DNA of 64,000 nucleotides. Origin: JAGWBF01 sp963663025. GTDB taxonomy: Bacteria > Chloroflexota > Dehalococcoidia > Lucifugimonadales > JAGWBF01. The notes beneath the pieces are model-generated. The model was given only the letters and a program-made list of their open reading frames with translations. It did not search any database and had not been told where the DNA came from. Shown in pieces: positions 34,417 through 43,106 of this stretch. Both the position numbers and the translations under genes were made by a program. The stretch covers positions 186,001 to 250,000 of the forward strand of contig OY760073.1 of NCBI GenBank assembly GCA_963663025.1, read 5' to 3'. Every line of letters begins with the position of its first letter. The stretch's first letter is position 1.

Positions 34417-34458
34417 GGGGGCGGCCTTTTGTCACACCTGGCCTGTCATCAGCCCGGG

Positions 34459-34490
34459 ATTTCCTGGATTGCGGCCTACGCCGCAATCAC
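34459..34490 (+). repeat. PIR-B copy 9
   Basis: TTTCCTGGATTGCGGCCTAC GCCGCAATCACG; one changed base after the core (ATCAC for ATGAC). Confidence 0.8.
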
Positions 34491-34603
34491 GCCCAGCGAC
34501 CCCGTAGGGGCAACCACAAGGGTTGCCCCGCGCTCCCCCACATCCCAACCTTCTCCCCAGGAGCGAAGGGAGAATAATGGGCATGCTCAGCACGGCAGCG
34601 TTG

Positions 34604-34609
34604 TATAAT
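34604..34609 (+). promoter_or_regulatory. -10 box of the TPP-enzyme gene
   Basis: TATAAT preceded by TG. No good -35 hexamer is seen 17 bases upstream. Confidence 0.4.
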
Positions 34610-34691
34610 GGGGCATCCCCCTAGTGGCGAGATGGTTTTCTGGACATCGGAAAATCGGTCAGCCCGGTACTACACTTAAGAGGTGCAGGAT

Positions 34692-36395
34692 ATGCCTGAA
34701 GCGTTGGACGGCGGGGAAGCCTTGTTGGAGGCCATCCGGGAGCTGGATATCGACTACATTATCTCCTCCCCCGGCTCGGACTGGGCGCCCGTGTGGGAGG
34801 CGCTGGCCCGGCAGAAGGCCAACGAGACCAAAGGGCCTACCTATATCAACTGCTGGCACGAGACCCTGGCTGTGGCGATGGCCATGGGCTACACCCAGGC
34901 GACGGGGCGCATGCAGGCTGTCCTCCTTCACGCGGGGGTCGGCCTGCTCCAAGGCTCCCTGGGCATCCAGACCGCCACCCAGGGAGAAGTCCCTATGCTC
35001 ATCCTGTCCGGCGAAGCTGTGTCCTACGGCGAAGACCCGGACCTGGACCCCGGCAGGCAGTGGATAACGGGCCTGAGCGTGGTAGGAGGCCCCGACCGAT
35101 GGGCGGCGCCCATCACCAAGTGGAGCAGCCACGTCACCAGCCATCACACCCTGTACGAGACGGTCCTGCGGGCGGGGGAGATGTCCCAGCGCCTGCCCAA
35201 GGGCCCGACCTACGTCGATGTTCCCCTGGAGGTGATGCTCCAGGACTGGACACCCGCGGAAGGTCCCGGCGCTCCCCACGGCGCTCCCAGGGTCTATCCC
35301 GATCCCGAAGGTATGGCCGCCGCCGCAGAGTTGCTGCGTATCTGCAAGAATCCAGTAATCGTTTCCGAGTCGGGAGGCAGGGACCCGGAATCCTTCGACC
35401 ACATCAGGGAGCTGGCCGAGCTGCTGGGCGCTCCCGTGATCGAGACAGGCACCCCGGTGTTCGCAAACTTCCCCAAGGACAACACCCTCCACCTGGGCTG
35501 GGAATCGGGTCCCTTCCTGGCCGAATCGGACCTGTTCCTCCTGATCGGGGCGAAGGTACCCTGGTACCCGCCTTCAAACCGTCCGACCTCAGCCAAGGTG
35601 GTCGCCATCGACGAGACCCCCTACAAGGGCTACATGGTCTATCAGACCCTGGGCGCCGACATGACCCTGGAAGGCGACATGGCAACGACCTTGGGCCTCC
35701 TTCTGGATGCGCTCAAGTCCGGGGGCGGCTTAGACGACGGCGTCATTGCACAGCGGCGGGCGCGATGGGAGGCGGAGCATAAGGCGCAAAGGGATAAGGC
35801 AGCAACTGAGGTGGAGAAGGCCCTTTCAGCATCTCCCATCGACCCGGTGTGGCTGTGCGCCGCCTTGAGCGAGGTGATGCCCGACAACGCCGTTTACGTG
35901 GAGGAGACCATCACTCACCGACCCACCATCCTGAAGCATGTCGGCTGGAACCGCGCCGGGAGCTACTATCATCCTCCCACAGGGGGACTCGGCGTGGCCT
36001 TGGGGACAGCCTTGGGCGTCAAGCTGGCCGACCCGGAAAGACCCGTGGTCTGCCTAATGGGGGACGGTTCGTTTAACTACAATCCTGTGACACAGGCTTT
36101 GGGCGCCGCCCGGGAGCACCATCTGCCGCTATTGATCGTTGTCTTCAACAACGGGCGCTACGCCTCGATGCGCAGGAACCACCTGACCTTCTACCCCGGC
36201 GGCGTGGCGGCAAGCAATGACGATTTCTACGGCGTGAACATCCCAGGGCCCAGGTATGCAGAACTGTGCACAGCCTTCGGAGGCTATGGCGACACCGTCG
36301 AATCGCCTGAAAAGCTGACTGCGGCGCTGGCCGCAGGCCTGGAAGCCGTCCGGAACGGCCGGACGGCCATCATCGACGTGGTGCTTGGAGCTTAA
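34692..36395 (+). CDS. Thiamine-pyrophosphate enzyme, acetolactate synthase-like
   Basis: 567 residues in the three-domain TPP-enzyme plan: N-terminal Pyr domain with the catalytic Glu region (CWHETLAVAMAMGY), middle domain (AELLGAPVIETGTPVFANFP), and C-terminal PP domain with the TPP motif MGDGSFNYNPVTQ...FNNGRYASM. The Rossmann region lacks the features of FAD-binding acetolactate synthases that I can see. Members decarboxylate 2-oxo acids or form acyloins. ATG 34692 follows AAGAGGTGCAGG. TPP supply links it loosely to the thiamine operon at 14 kb. Substrate unknown. Confidence 0.85.
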   Translation: MPEALDGGEALLEAIRELDIDYIISSPGSDWAPVWEALARQKANETKGPTYINCWHETLAVAMAMGYTQATGRMQAVLLHAGVGLLQGSLGIQTATQGEVPMLILSGEAVSYGEDPDLDPGRQWITGLSVVGGPDRWAAPITKWSSHVTSHHTLYETVLRAGEMSQRLPKGPTYVDVPLEVMLQDWTPAEGPGAPHGAPRVYPDPEGMAAAAELLRICKNPVIVSESGGRDPESFDHIRELAELLGAPVIETGTPVFANFPKDNTLHLGWESGPFLAESDLFLLIGAKVPWYPPSNRPTSAKVVAIDETPYKGYMVYQTLGADMTLEGDMATTLGLLLDALKSGGGLDDGVIAQRRARWEAEHKAQRDKAATEVEKALSASPIDPVWLCAALSEVMPDNAVYVEETITHRPTILKHVGWNRAGSYYHPPTGGLGVALGTALGVKLADPERPVVCLMGDGSFNYNPVTQALGAAREHHLPLLIVVFNNGRYASMRRNHLTFYPGGVAASNDDFYGVNIPGPRYAELCTAFGGYGDTVESPEKLTAALAAGLEAVRNGRTAIIDVVLGA

Positions 36396-37591
36396 TCCAA
36401 GGCTGGTGCGGCCGCTCGGGCCTCCTGGGGTCGGAAGGCGGGCATCACCTGCTCGGCCAGCCGGTCCATCTGCTCTAGGATCACCGCCTCGGGAGTGCCG
36501 ATTGGCATCCCCATGCTGACGCGATCCAAGCCGGGGAAGGCTGGTTCCAGTCCCTTCAGCTTCTCCATGATCATGTCGGCCGGCCCGCATAGGAATGCCC
36601 CAGACTTGGCGGCCTTCTCCAGGCTCGGCAGGTCGGCGTATGGCGCAAGCCTTGGGTCACTGATGTCCCGTATCTGCTCTTCGCTGAGCCCACGGGTGAG
36701 CCTCAGGGGGCCAAACATCTTCAGGTTTTCCTCGAAGAAGGCCGAGGCTTCCTTTATGCCCTGGTCCTGGTCGTCGCACACGTAGAAGTGGAAGCCTATG
36801 GCCAGGTTCTCGCCCAGCTGGGTTTCGATGCCCGCCCTTGCCTGGGCATCCCTCCACGCCTCGATGACGTTGGACATTGCGCCGCTTTCGGCAACGCCTC
36901 CGCCGATGATCCCTTTCATCCTGTGCTTGGCCATGAAGTCCAGCCCCCTGGCTGTCGCGCTCTGGATGGGCTGCCAGCACTCCACAGGGAGGTTAACCGG
37001 TCGGGGCACCAGGGAGATCTCCTTCAGGTCGTACCCCCGGTAGGGAACGTCGGGCGTGGGAGGAAGGTCGTAGTACTTCCCATGATGGGAGAAGAAGGGC
37101 TCGTTGAAAGCTTTGAACATGATATCAACCTGCTCTTCGAACAGGTCCCTGTTGCCTTCCTGGTCCCGCAGGGGGGCGCCGAAGGTCTCGACCTCCCTGG
37201 TGTGGTAACCCCTGCCAACCCCGAAGATCACCCTTCCGCCCGTGAGGTAGTCCGCGGTGGCGTAGTCTTCGGCGAGGCGCAGGGGATGCCACATTGGGGA
37301 GATGTTGAACCCGCAGCCCAGGCGAATGTTACGGGTCAGGTGGGCAAGGTGGAGACTGAGCATCAGCAGGTTGGGGATGCACTCGTAGCCCTCGGGCTGG
37401 AAGTGGTGCTCAGCCAGCCAAAGGGTGTCGTAGCCCAAGCCGTCCATCTTCTGGGCGATGTGAACTGCTTTGTCAAAGGCCGTCACCAGGTGTTCGTTGG
37501 GGAAGATGCGTTCGTTCACGGCCGTCCCGGCGTACCCTATATCACCCATATCCACATGGCCGGCATAGATGCTATCGAACTTGGTTATCAA
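36392..37591 (-). CDS. LLM-class flavin-dependent oxidoreductase
   Basis: 399-residue luciferase-like monooxygenase. Characteristic segments: YDTLWLAEHHFQPEGYECIPNLLMLS, RNIRLGCGFNISPMWHPLRLAEDYATADYLTGGRVIFGVGRGYHTRE and RPVNLPVECWQPIQS. The start codon is TTG (37591) with GGGAGG upstream. It overlaps the stop of the TPP-enzyme gene by four bases, convergent, and follows the propeller gene (37634-38680) on the same strand. It resembles the protein at 45066 more than that at 12573. Substrate unknown. Confidence 0.87.
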   Translation of the reverse strand: MITKFDSIYAGHVDMGDIGYAGTAVNERIFPNEHLVTAFDKAVHIAQKMDGLGYDTLWLAEHHFQPEGYECIPNLLMLSLHLAHLTRNIRLGCGFNISPMWHPLRLAEDYATADYLTGGRVIFGVGRGYHTREVETFGAPLRDQEGNRDLFEEQVDIMFKAFNEPFFSHHGKYYDLPPTPDVPYRGYDLKEISLVPRPVNLPVECWQPIQSATARGLDFMAKHRMKGIIGGGVAESGAMSNVIEAWRDAQARAGIETQLGENLAIGFHFYVCDDQDQGIKEASAFFEENLKMFGPLRLTRGLSEEQIRDISDPRLAPYADLPSLEKAAKSGAFLCGPADMIMEKLKGLEPAFPGLDRVSMGMPIGTPEAVILEQMDRLAEQVMPAFRPQEARAAAPALD

Positions 37592-37633
37592 GGATGACCT
37601 CCCGTAAAGTAGGTGCGCCCGTTATGAGCATTA

Positions 37634-38680
37634 TCAGCCGCAGGCCAGGGAGTACACCTGGGAAGCGCCTTCGGGCAGGGAATGGATGCTCCAGGTGTCG
37701 CCGCTGTCCTTGCTGGCGTACACATCGCCGGCGCTGGTGGCGCAAAACATGTGACTGGGCTCCCGCTGGTCGAAGGCCAGGCCGAATATGGTGCTGTTGG
37801 GGACGAAGCCCATGTCCACCCGCTCGAAGGATTGCCCGCCGTCGGTGCTCCTGAACAGCGCGCCCATATCGCTCTGGAAGTTGGCGCCCCCGGCTACCCA
37901 TATGATCCTGGGGTCTCCGGGAGTCTCGGTGATGCACCGGCAGTAGGTCTGTCCTTTCACGTTCAAGGCTTCCACAGGAATGTTACTCCAGTGGTCTCCC
38001 TTGTCCTCGCTCCGGAATATTCCCGCCCTGGCTATGGTGATGACCACGTTGGGATTCAGCGTGCTGCACAGCACCCCGTGCATGTCAACGTAGTCATCGT
38101 TCAGGTACTGGCCGTGGCTCAGGTTCTCCCAACTTTCGCCGCCGTCGGTGCTCCTGATGATCCCGCCTACTTCGACGGCCCCATAGACGTCGCTGGGATT
38201 GGCAATGCTGGCGGCCATCATAAGCACCCTTTTGGCAGGGTTGGAGCCGGGGCCTGTCGTCACTTCCGGGAAGCGGACGCTGACGGGAAGCTGCCTCCAG
38301 CTATCGCCGGCGTCGACGCTCCGGTATATCTCGCACGAGTCGTACCCGGCGAACATCACGTCGGGGTCCCAGGGGTGGAACAGCACCGACCAGGAAGCCC
38401 TCCGGTGGTCGGGAACATTCACCTTCTCCCAGCTATCCCCCCGGTCCGTGCTGCGGTAGGGTCCGTCCTGGGTCGCCGCGTAAACGATGTCGGGTTGGTG
38501 GGGATGGACTGCTATGTCCCGCACCGCTGGCGATTCGGGCAGGCCGTTGGTGAGTTGCTCCCACTGGCCATCGCCATCGGTCATCCTGTAAAGCCCTGCG
38601 TTCACCACCCGCCCGGGGGTGTTCTCTCCGGCCAAGCCGGCGTAGATATTGGTGCGTCTTGTTGAATCGTTGGTGGCCAT
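37634..38680 (-). CDS. Asp-box (BNR/sialidase-like) beta-propeller protein
   Basis: 348 residues, second of two such proteins here. Asp-box motifs: RSTDRGDSWEKV, RSVDAGDSWRQL, RSTDGGESWENL, RSEDKGDHWSNI, RSTDGGQSFERV and ASKDSGDTWSIH. It has the same overall length and order of blades as the 6247-7245 protein. No signal peptide or sialidase catalytic set is seen. ATG follows GGGAGG. It is upstream of a flavin oxidoreductase gene on the same strand, 42 bases away, suggesting cotranscription. Function unknown. Confidence 0.78.
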   Translation of the reverse strand: MATNDSTRRTNIYAGLAGENTPGRVVNAGLYRMTDGDGQWEQLTNGLPESPAVRDIAVHPHQPDIVYAATQDGPYRSTDRGDSWEKVNVPDHRRASWSVLFHPWDPDVMFAGYDSCEIYRSVDAGDSWRQLPVSVRFPEVTTGPGSNPAKRVLMMAASIANPSDVYGAVEVGGIIRSTDGGESWENLSHGQYLNDDYVDMHGVLCSTLNPNVVITIARAGIFRSEDKGDHWSNIPVEALNVKGQTYCRCITETPGDPRIIWVAGGANFQSDMGALFRSTDGGQSFERVDMGFVPNSTIFGLAFDQREPSHMFCATSAGDVYASKDSGDTWSIHSLPEGASQVYSLACG

Positions 38681-38744
38681 AGCTGCCTCCCGTGCAAGAT
38701 GTGGAGGAAATGAAGGGGTCTGGGTCGTTGTAGGAATGGGGTCA

Positions 38745-38773
38745 TTCCAACAAAAACAGCTACCCTTGTCAAG
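38745..38773 (-). promoter_or_regulatory. Promoter of the propeller/oxidoreductase operon
   Basis: On the minus strand, perfect TTGACA, 17 bp, TGGAAT. Confidence 0.55.
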
Positions 38774-38811
38774 CGTGATCCGATTCCCTATCCGATATCT
38801 GGCGGCTAGGT

Positions 38812-38840
38812 TTGACCGGCATTTGAGCCGTGTCTATAAT
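38812..38840 (+). promoter_or_regulatory. Promoter of the isochorismatase-like gene
   Basis: TTGACC (38812-38817), 17 bp, TATAAT (38835-38840). It diverges from the promoter at 38745-38773. Confidence 0.75.
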
Positions 38841-38892
38841 CGACCCATCTTTCCCCGGGCCACCCTTAATGTCGCCTTAGCGAGGAGGTCAT

Positions 38893-39498
38893 ATGGCTGC
38901 CGAACCGTTGGCCCTGGAGCCTAAGAAGTGCCTGCTGATCCTGAACGACATGATTAACCGGCTGTTCAAGGGTCAGGGTCCCCCCTACTCGACCCCGCCT
39001 CACCGGCAGGCGATGCTGGAAAACGTGATCAAGCTGGTTGACCACAGCCGCTCCGTAGGTGTACCCATGGTCTGGATTACCACCCACTATAGGAAGGACA
39101 TGAAGGACGGACCCAAGCAGATGTCCGATGTGTTTCAGGGGTTGCAGGACCTGCTCATCGCCGGGGTGCCCGATACCGATTTCATAGATGAGCTGCCTCC
39201 TGCGCCCGAGGACTTCATCCTGGTGAAGCAGCGGTGGAGCGCCTTCTGGGCTACCAACCTGGACTGCATCATACGTGCTTTGGGGACGGAAACCCTGATC
39301 CTGGCCGGTGTGGGCACCCATCGCACCATTGAGGGGACCGCCAGGGATGCCAAGAACCGTGACATCCCCAGCGTCGTGGTGAGCGACAGCTGCACCGCCG
39401 CTGAGGTCGAAGCGTCCGACATGACACTGAAGTACATCCTTCCCATCCTTGTGCACGTTCGCACCACCGACGAGGTGATCAGCTACCTGCACGACTAG
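38893..39498 (+). CDS. Isochorismatase-family protein lacking the catalytic cysteine
   Basis: 201 residues with the isochorismatase fold: LLILNDMINRLF (D19), VKQRWSAFWATNL (K112), but the motif that normally holds the nucleophile, GVATNVCVESTARDA, reads GVGTHRTIEGTARDA, with Thr145 where Cys should be. Cysteine-amidase chemistry is therefore unlikely; isochorismatase proper also lacks Cys, so hydrolysis of vinyl ethers or a non-enzymatic role remains possible. Start ATG follows AGGAGG. The next gene, an alcohol dehydrogenase, lies ~66 bases downstream on the same strand. Confidence 0.8.
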   Translation: MAAEPLALEPKKCLLILNDMINRLFKGQGPPYSTPPHRQAMLENVIKLVDHSRSVGVPMVWITTHYRKDMKDGPKQMSDVFQGLQDLLIAGVPDTDFIDELPPAPEDFILVKQRWSAFWATNLDCIIRALGTETLILAGVGTHRTIEGTARDAKNRDIPSVVVSDSCTAAEVEASDMTLKYILPILVHVRTTDEVISYLHD

Positions 39499-39567
39499 CC
39501 CCTCCTTCTCCGAGGGGGAGCAACAGGGTGAGGTAACACCCTCACCGGCAAAGGAGGCTGTACCATC

Positions 39568-40707
39568 ATTAATCACGGCGTACCGAACCACAGCTTCTAC
39601 ATGCCCACAAGGATAATCTACGGGCAGGGTACCCTTGCCCGCCTACCCGCAGTGGTGGAAGAGACGGTCGGCCCCGACGCCCACGTATTCCTGGTAACCG
39701 GGCCCAACAACCTTAAGGTCCAGGGCACCCTGGACCGTGTCCTGTCCGACCTTGAGCGCTTCCATGTGACTCACTTCGGGGGTGCCCTGCCCTTTACGCC
39801 GCCGAACCTTGTGGACGATGCGGTGGAGGCCCGCCGGGACAGCGGGGCGAATGTGGTGGTGGGCATCGGTGGTGGCAGTGTCCTCGACCTGGCCAAGCTG
39901 GTGGCAGTCATGGAGTCTAATCCGGGGCCGGCCCTGGACTACGGCACCGGAGCCAGGAAGATCAGCCGGCCGGGCCTTCCATACATAGCGGTACCCACGA
40001 CGTCGGGCAGCAGCAGTGAAGTCACATCGGCGGCCCGGATTTGGCTATTCAATCAGCAGGAGTCCTACGCCGTCAGCCATATGCACATGTACCCGACGAC
40101 GGCTATCGTGGACCCTGATCTTGCCCTGAGCATGCCTTCGGATCTGGCCGCTGCAACGGGGATGGACGCCTTTTCCAGCGCCTTCGAGTCCTACTGGGCC
40201 ACCGAGTCCCAGCCCATCACAGATGCCCTGGCCCTCAGGGTCATACGCCTCTATGCCCAGAACCTGGAAGCATCCTGCAACGGGGCTGAGGCGGAAGCGC
40301 GGGCCAACTGCGCTCTTGCGGCAACCATATCGGGGGTGGGCTACACCAACAGCCACCCCAACATCTGCCACGCCTTCTCCCAGCCCCTAACCCTGATGAG
40401 GAACGTGGCCCACGGTCAGGCGGTGGCTGTTTCCCTCGGTGCATGCCTGAAGTGGAACGCCCCGGCCATCAGCCCTAAGCTGCCGGCCCTGTGGGAGGCC
40501 CTTGGAGTGGAGGGGCTGGACGATGCCGTTGCCAGGGTGGCGCAGATAATGAAGCGATGCGGCCTGAAGACCAAGCTGGAAGACTTGGGATTCGGTTCAG
40601 ACGATATGGAGCCGGCGCTGGACCTGGTGCCCTGGCACCGCCTGAAAATAATCCCCAGGGAGATGTCCAGGCTGCAGGCCCACTCCCTTCTGGAGTCCTT
40701 GCTGTAA
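39568..40707 (+). CDS. Iron-containing alcohol dehydrogenase, non-AUG start likely
   Basis: About 379 residues of the Fe-ADH family: VVVGIGGGSVLDLAKLVAV (NAD motif GGGSxxD), VPTTSGSSSEVTSAA, VDPDLALSMPSDLAAATGMDAF, SHPNICHAFSQPL and VAHGQAVAVSLG. The first metal-ligand His expected in GMDALTHA-like sequence is Ser here (GMDAFSSAFESYW). The ATG at 39601 has no ribosome site and omits the family's NHSFYMPT segment. Upstream, AAAGGAGG (39550-39557) points to ATC 39565 or ATT 39568, which restore INHGVPNHSFY. Substrate unknown. Confidence 0.78.
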   Translation: MNHGVPNHSFYMPTRIIYGQGTLARLPAVVEETVGPDAHVFLVTGPNNLKVQGTLDRVLSDLERFHVTHFGGALPFTPPNLVDDAVEARRDSGANVVVGIGGGSVLDLAKLVAVMESNPGPALDYGTGARKISRPGLPYIAVPTTSGSSSEVTSAARIWLFNQQESYAVSHMHMYPTTAIVDPDLALSMPSDLAAATGMDAFSSAFESYWATESQPITDALALRVIRLYAQNLEASCNGAEAEARANCALAATISGVGYTNSHPNICHAFSQPLTLMRNVAHGQAVAVSLGACLKWNAPAISPKLPALWEALGVEGLDDAVARVAQIMKRCGLKTKLEDLGFGSDDMEPALDLVPWHRLKIIPREMSRLQAHSLLESLL

Positions 40708-40728
40708 AGAGCCTCCCGGCTCAAGGGC

Positions 40729-41352
40729 TTAGGCGACGGGAGTCCCCCAGCGGTCCACTGAGCACACCTCGGGGAGAGGCTTGCGCTGGTTGGGTCCGAA
40801 GTTTCCCCGCGGATATCCCAGGGGAATGCAGTACACCACCTCCGCCGTGTCTGGGATGTTCAAGAGATCGTGTATTCGCTCATCCACCGTGGGATGCAGG
40901 GTGGTAATGGTCCCCCCGATGCCCAGGCACCGGGCTGCCAGCAGCATGTTCTGGACGGCGGGGATCACCGACCCCCGCGCATTTGCCCCCTTGACCGTGG
41001 AGCAGACCATGACGATCACCGGGGAGTTGCCGATCTCGTTTGCCATCTTCATGGCTGACTGGCGGGGGTTCTTCCCTGGAGGTAAGTCCTCGGGGCCGTT
41101 GATTCCCTCGTCCTTGCGCTTGGCCCACCATGCTTCCCGGTACAGCTCGGCGAACTTGGCCCTGGTGTCGGCGTCTTTCAGCACCAGGAAGTGCCAGTTC
41201 TGAGCATTGCCCCCGTTGGGAGCGCGGATGGCCGCCTCCATGATCTCCCGCAGGTCATTCTCGGGCAGCGGGTCGGGCTTTTGGCGGCGGATGGCCCGGA
41301 GGGTGTAGATGGCTTCCCCCAAGGGCATATTCAGACTGGTTGGGCCGGGCAT
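40729..41352 (-). CDS. Nitroreductase-family flavoprotein
   Basis: 207-residue FMN enzyme. Motifs: AIYTLRAIRRQKPDPL at the N-terminus, IMEAAIRAPNGGNAQNWHFLVL, PAVQNMLLAARCLGIGGTITT and the ending IPLGYPRGNFGP. ATG follows AAAGGAGCGCC. It converges on the alcohol dehydrogenase gene. Likely reduces nitro or quinone-type substrates with NAD(P)H; physiological substrate unknown. Confidence 0.88.
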   Translation of the reverse strand: MPGPTSLNMPLGEAIYTLRAIRRQKPDPLPENDLREIMEAAIRAPNGGNAQNWHFLVLKDADTRAKFAELYREAWWAKRKDEGINGPEDLPPGKNPRQSAMKMANEIGNSPVIVMVCSTVKGANARGSVIPAVQNMLLAARCLGIGGTITTLHPTVDERIHDLLNIPDTAEVVYCIPLGYPRGNFGPNQRKPLPEVCSVDRWGTPVA

Positions 41353-41397
41353 GGCGCTCCTTTCTTGGGTGGATGTAGGATCGACAAAGAGGTCGAG

Positions 41398-41718
41398 TTA
41401 GAGTCCCAGTTGGAGTTTCACGGCTTCCTCTACGCTCTGAACATCGGGCTCCGATAGATTCCCGAAGAAGTTCGACACCCGAGATTTGCTTACGGTGGTT
41501 ATCTGGTCCGCCATCGCCTTGTGGGGTATCTGGTCAATCTGAACGATAGCTTCTCCGGGATATACCCCGGTCACATTAGTTGTGAGAGGTACGACTTGCA
41601 CCCTGTTCAGCCGGACCATGGCCGGGTCTGTAGATAGGATGATGGCTGGCCTGATCTTCTGGATCTCGCCGCCTATGGGCGGACCGAATGCAACCCACCA
41701 GACTTCACCGCGCCTCAT
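41398..41718 (-). CDS. MazF/PemK-family toxin
   Basis: 106-residue endoribonuclease toxin. Diagnostic motifs: RRGEVWWVAFGP, the conserved KIRPAIILSTD, VQVVPLTTNV and ADQITTVSKSRVSN. It follows and overlaps its antitoxin by 14 bases. By family precedent it cleaves mRNA at short sites. Confidence 0.88.
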   Translation of the reverse strand: MRRGEVWWVAFGPPIGGEIQKIRPAIILSTDPAMVRLNRVQVVPLTTNVTGVYPGEAIVQIDQIPHKAMADQITTVSKSRVSNFFGNLSEPDVQSVEEAVKLQLGL

Positions 41719-41935
41719 CGACTATGTCCGTGGCCGTGCCTTCTATCCATTCTATGGCTTCAGATTCTCGTTTGCGGTCGGCGGCCATTTGCCGATACCC
41801 TTCGCTGATTTCGTCCTCCTGGACGTAGGGGCGGACCAGGGATTCGATGAACTTACTGATCTTCCGGCGGCCGGCCACGCGGCATAAGCCCTGGTACACG
41901 TTCCCGTCCATAGTTATGGTGATTTTCTTCAGCAT
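41705..41935 (-). CDS. Antitoxin partner of the MazF-like toxin
   Basis: 76 residues starting at ATG 41935 (MLKKITITMDGNVYQGL), with AGAGGAAG upstream; an in-frame ATG nine codons earlier lacks one. The N-terminal region KITITMDGNVYQGLCRVAGRRKISKFIESLV is a ribbon-helix-helix DNA-binding fold, and the acidic/polar C-terminal tail is the expected toxin-binding segment. It overlaps the toxin gene, typical of coupled expression. Confidence 0.75.
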   Translation of the reverse strand: MLKKITITMDGNVYQGLCRVAGRRKISKFIESLVRPYVQEDEISEGYRQMAADRKRESEAIEWIEGTATDIVDEAR

Positions 41936-42006
41936 GTTCAGCTTCCTCTTCACAGTTAGCATATATCATGGCCTTGTTGAAGGGAAGGAGAGAACTTGAT
42001 GGAGGG

Positions 42007-42375
42007 CTACTCCTCCAGGGCTACGACCACGTAAAGCCTGGTCCCCATGCTGACTACCCTGGTGGTGTGGCCCTTTCCCGTCAGGTCTTCGGCCAGCAGG
42101 ATGTCGCCGGGGCCGACGCGCATCTTGGTCCCGTCGCTGGCTTCGATCTCAGCCTCGCCGGTAAGGGTGATGGTGTACTGGCGGCGGGGCGCATTGTGCC
42201 AGTCGAGGAAATATCCTGGGGGCGACTCCCGGAAGGTGATGCCCGACGCAGGCTGGAAAGGCGTGCCTAGGCCGTAGGCGCCCTCGGTATCGACGAAGGA
42301 CTCCATGGGCAGGTCCACCTTTTCTATGTGGGTGAGGTCGTCGCTTCCGGTGTAGACCCTTACTATCTGAGCCAT
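42007..42375 (-). CDS. Cupin-fold protein
   Basis: 122 residues. The double-stranded beta-helix is seen from about FLDWHNAPRRQYTITLTGEAEIEASDG (motif 1) to VGPGDILLAEDLTGKGHTTRVV (motif 2). The metal-ligand His and Glu positions of motif 1 are weakly conserved (WH...Q), the motif 2 His is in GKGHTTR. Probably an enzyme or sensor domain of a small-molecule pathway. ATG follows TAAGGAGCGGTC. Confidence 0.75.
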   Translation of the reverse strand: MAQIVRVYTGSDDLTHIEKVDLPMESFVDTEGAYGLGTPFQPASGITFRESPPGYFLDWHNAPRRQYTITLTGEAEIEASDGTKMRVGPGDILLAEDLTGKGHTTRVVSMGTRLYVVVALEE

Positions 42376-42450
42376 GACCGCTCCTTAAGGTTGATGGGTG
42401 ATTGGCCAAGATTATATCTCAACAATGAAGATGTCGCGTTTAGCTTGGCG

Positions 42451-42479
42451 TTGACCATGTCTCAAGAGGGGCATAAAAT
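42451..42479 (+). promoter_or_regulatory. Promoter of the VOC gene
   Basis: TTGACC (42451-42456), 17 bp, TAAAAT (42474-42479). Confidence 0.65.
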
Positions 42480-42521
42480 CGTAGTCAAGTAGCCCCCGTT
42501 GCGGGCAACCAGGAGGACACC

Positions 42522-43022
42522 ATGACCTTCAAACCAAAGGGCTTGGGACATGTCAACATCTACGTGCGCAACGCCGAGCGCTCCCGGGAGTGGTACGAGA
42601 AGCTCCTGGGCCTCCACACCTACGATTTCCAGCCGGGGCGGGCGGCCTTCATGTCTGCTAACGTGGAGCACTCCCACGAGGTAGCCCTGATGGAACTTGG
42701 GGACGATGCCGACGGACGCCGGGAAGGCCAGGTGGGCCTGAACCACATGGCTTGGCAGGTGGGGAGCCTTGCAGACCTGGAGGAGTTCTACCATCGCATG
42801 CAGGAGATGGAAGTGCCCATAGAGCGGGTGGCCGATCACGGCCTTTCCCTGGGCATTTACTTCCGGGACCCCGACGGCAACGGCATAGAGGTGTACTACG
42901 AGACTCCCAGGGAGAAGTGGCACCGCCAGGACAGCATCTTCATGGGCGACGGCAGGCCCAAGGGCCAGTTCCCCGGGCCCTGGGACGAGCAGATCGCCCG
43001 CCAGGAAGCGGCGGCCTCGTAA
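42522..43022 (+). CDS. VOC-family dioxygenase/glyoxalase-like protein
   Basis: 166 residues of two babbab modules. The metal site is a 2-His-1-Glu facial triad: H10 in GLGHVNIYV, the His of LNHMAWQV and the Glu of GNGIEVYYETP. This resembles catechol 2,3-dioxygenase-type proteins. The last 30 residues are a polar tail. ATG follows CAGGAGGACACC. A second, shorter VOC gene follows 84 bases later. Confidence 0.83.
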   Translation: MTFKPKGLGHVNIYVRNAERSREWYEKLLGLHTYDFQPGRAAFMSANVEHSHEVALMELGDDADGRREGQVGLNHMAWQVGSLADLEEFYHRMQEMEVPIERVADHGLSLGIYFRDPDGNGIEVYYETPREKWHRQDSIFMGDGRPKGQFPGPWDEQIARQEAAAS

Positions 43023-43106
43023 AATGCCCCGCTTCCAGGACGGGAGCAGATCTTGATTGGATGACCGGTAGGCGCGTTAAGCTATCTCTGAGCAAGGAGA
43101 GCAGAA

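Larger units (their letters stand above)
34113..34603. other. Intergenic repeat cluster
   Basis: No gene. Three PIR-B copies and one intermediate PIR-A copy, followed by a small hairpin GGGGCAACC / GGTTGCCCC (34507-34530). Confidence 0.8.
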
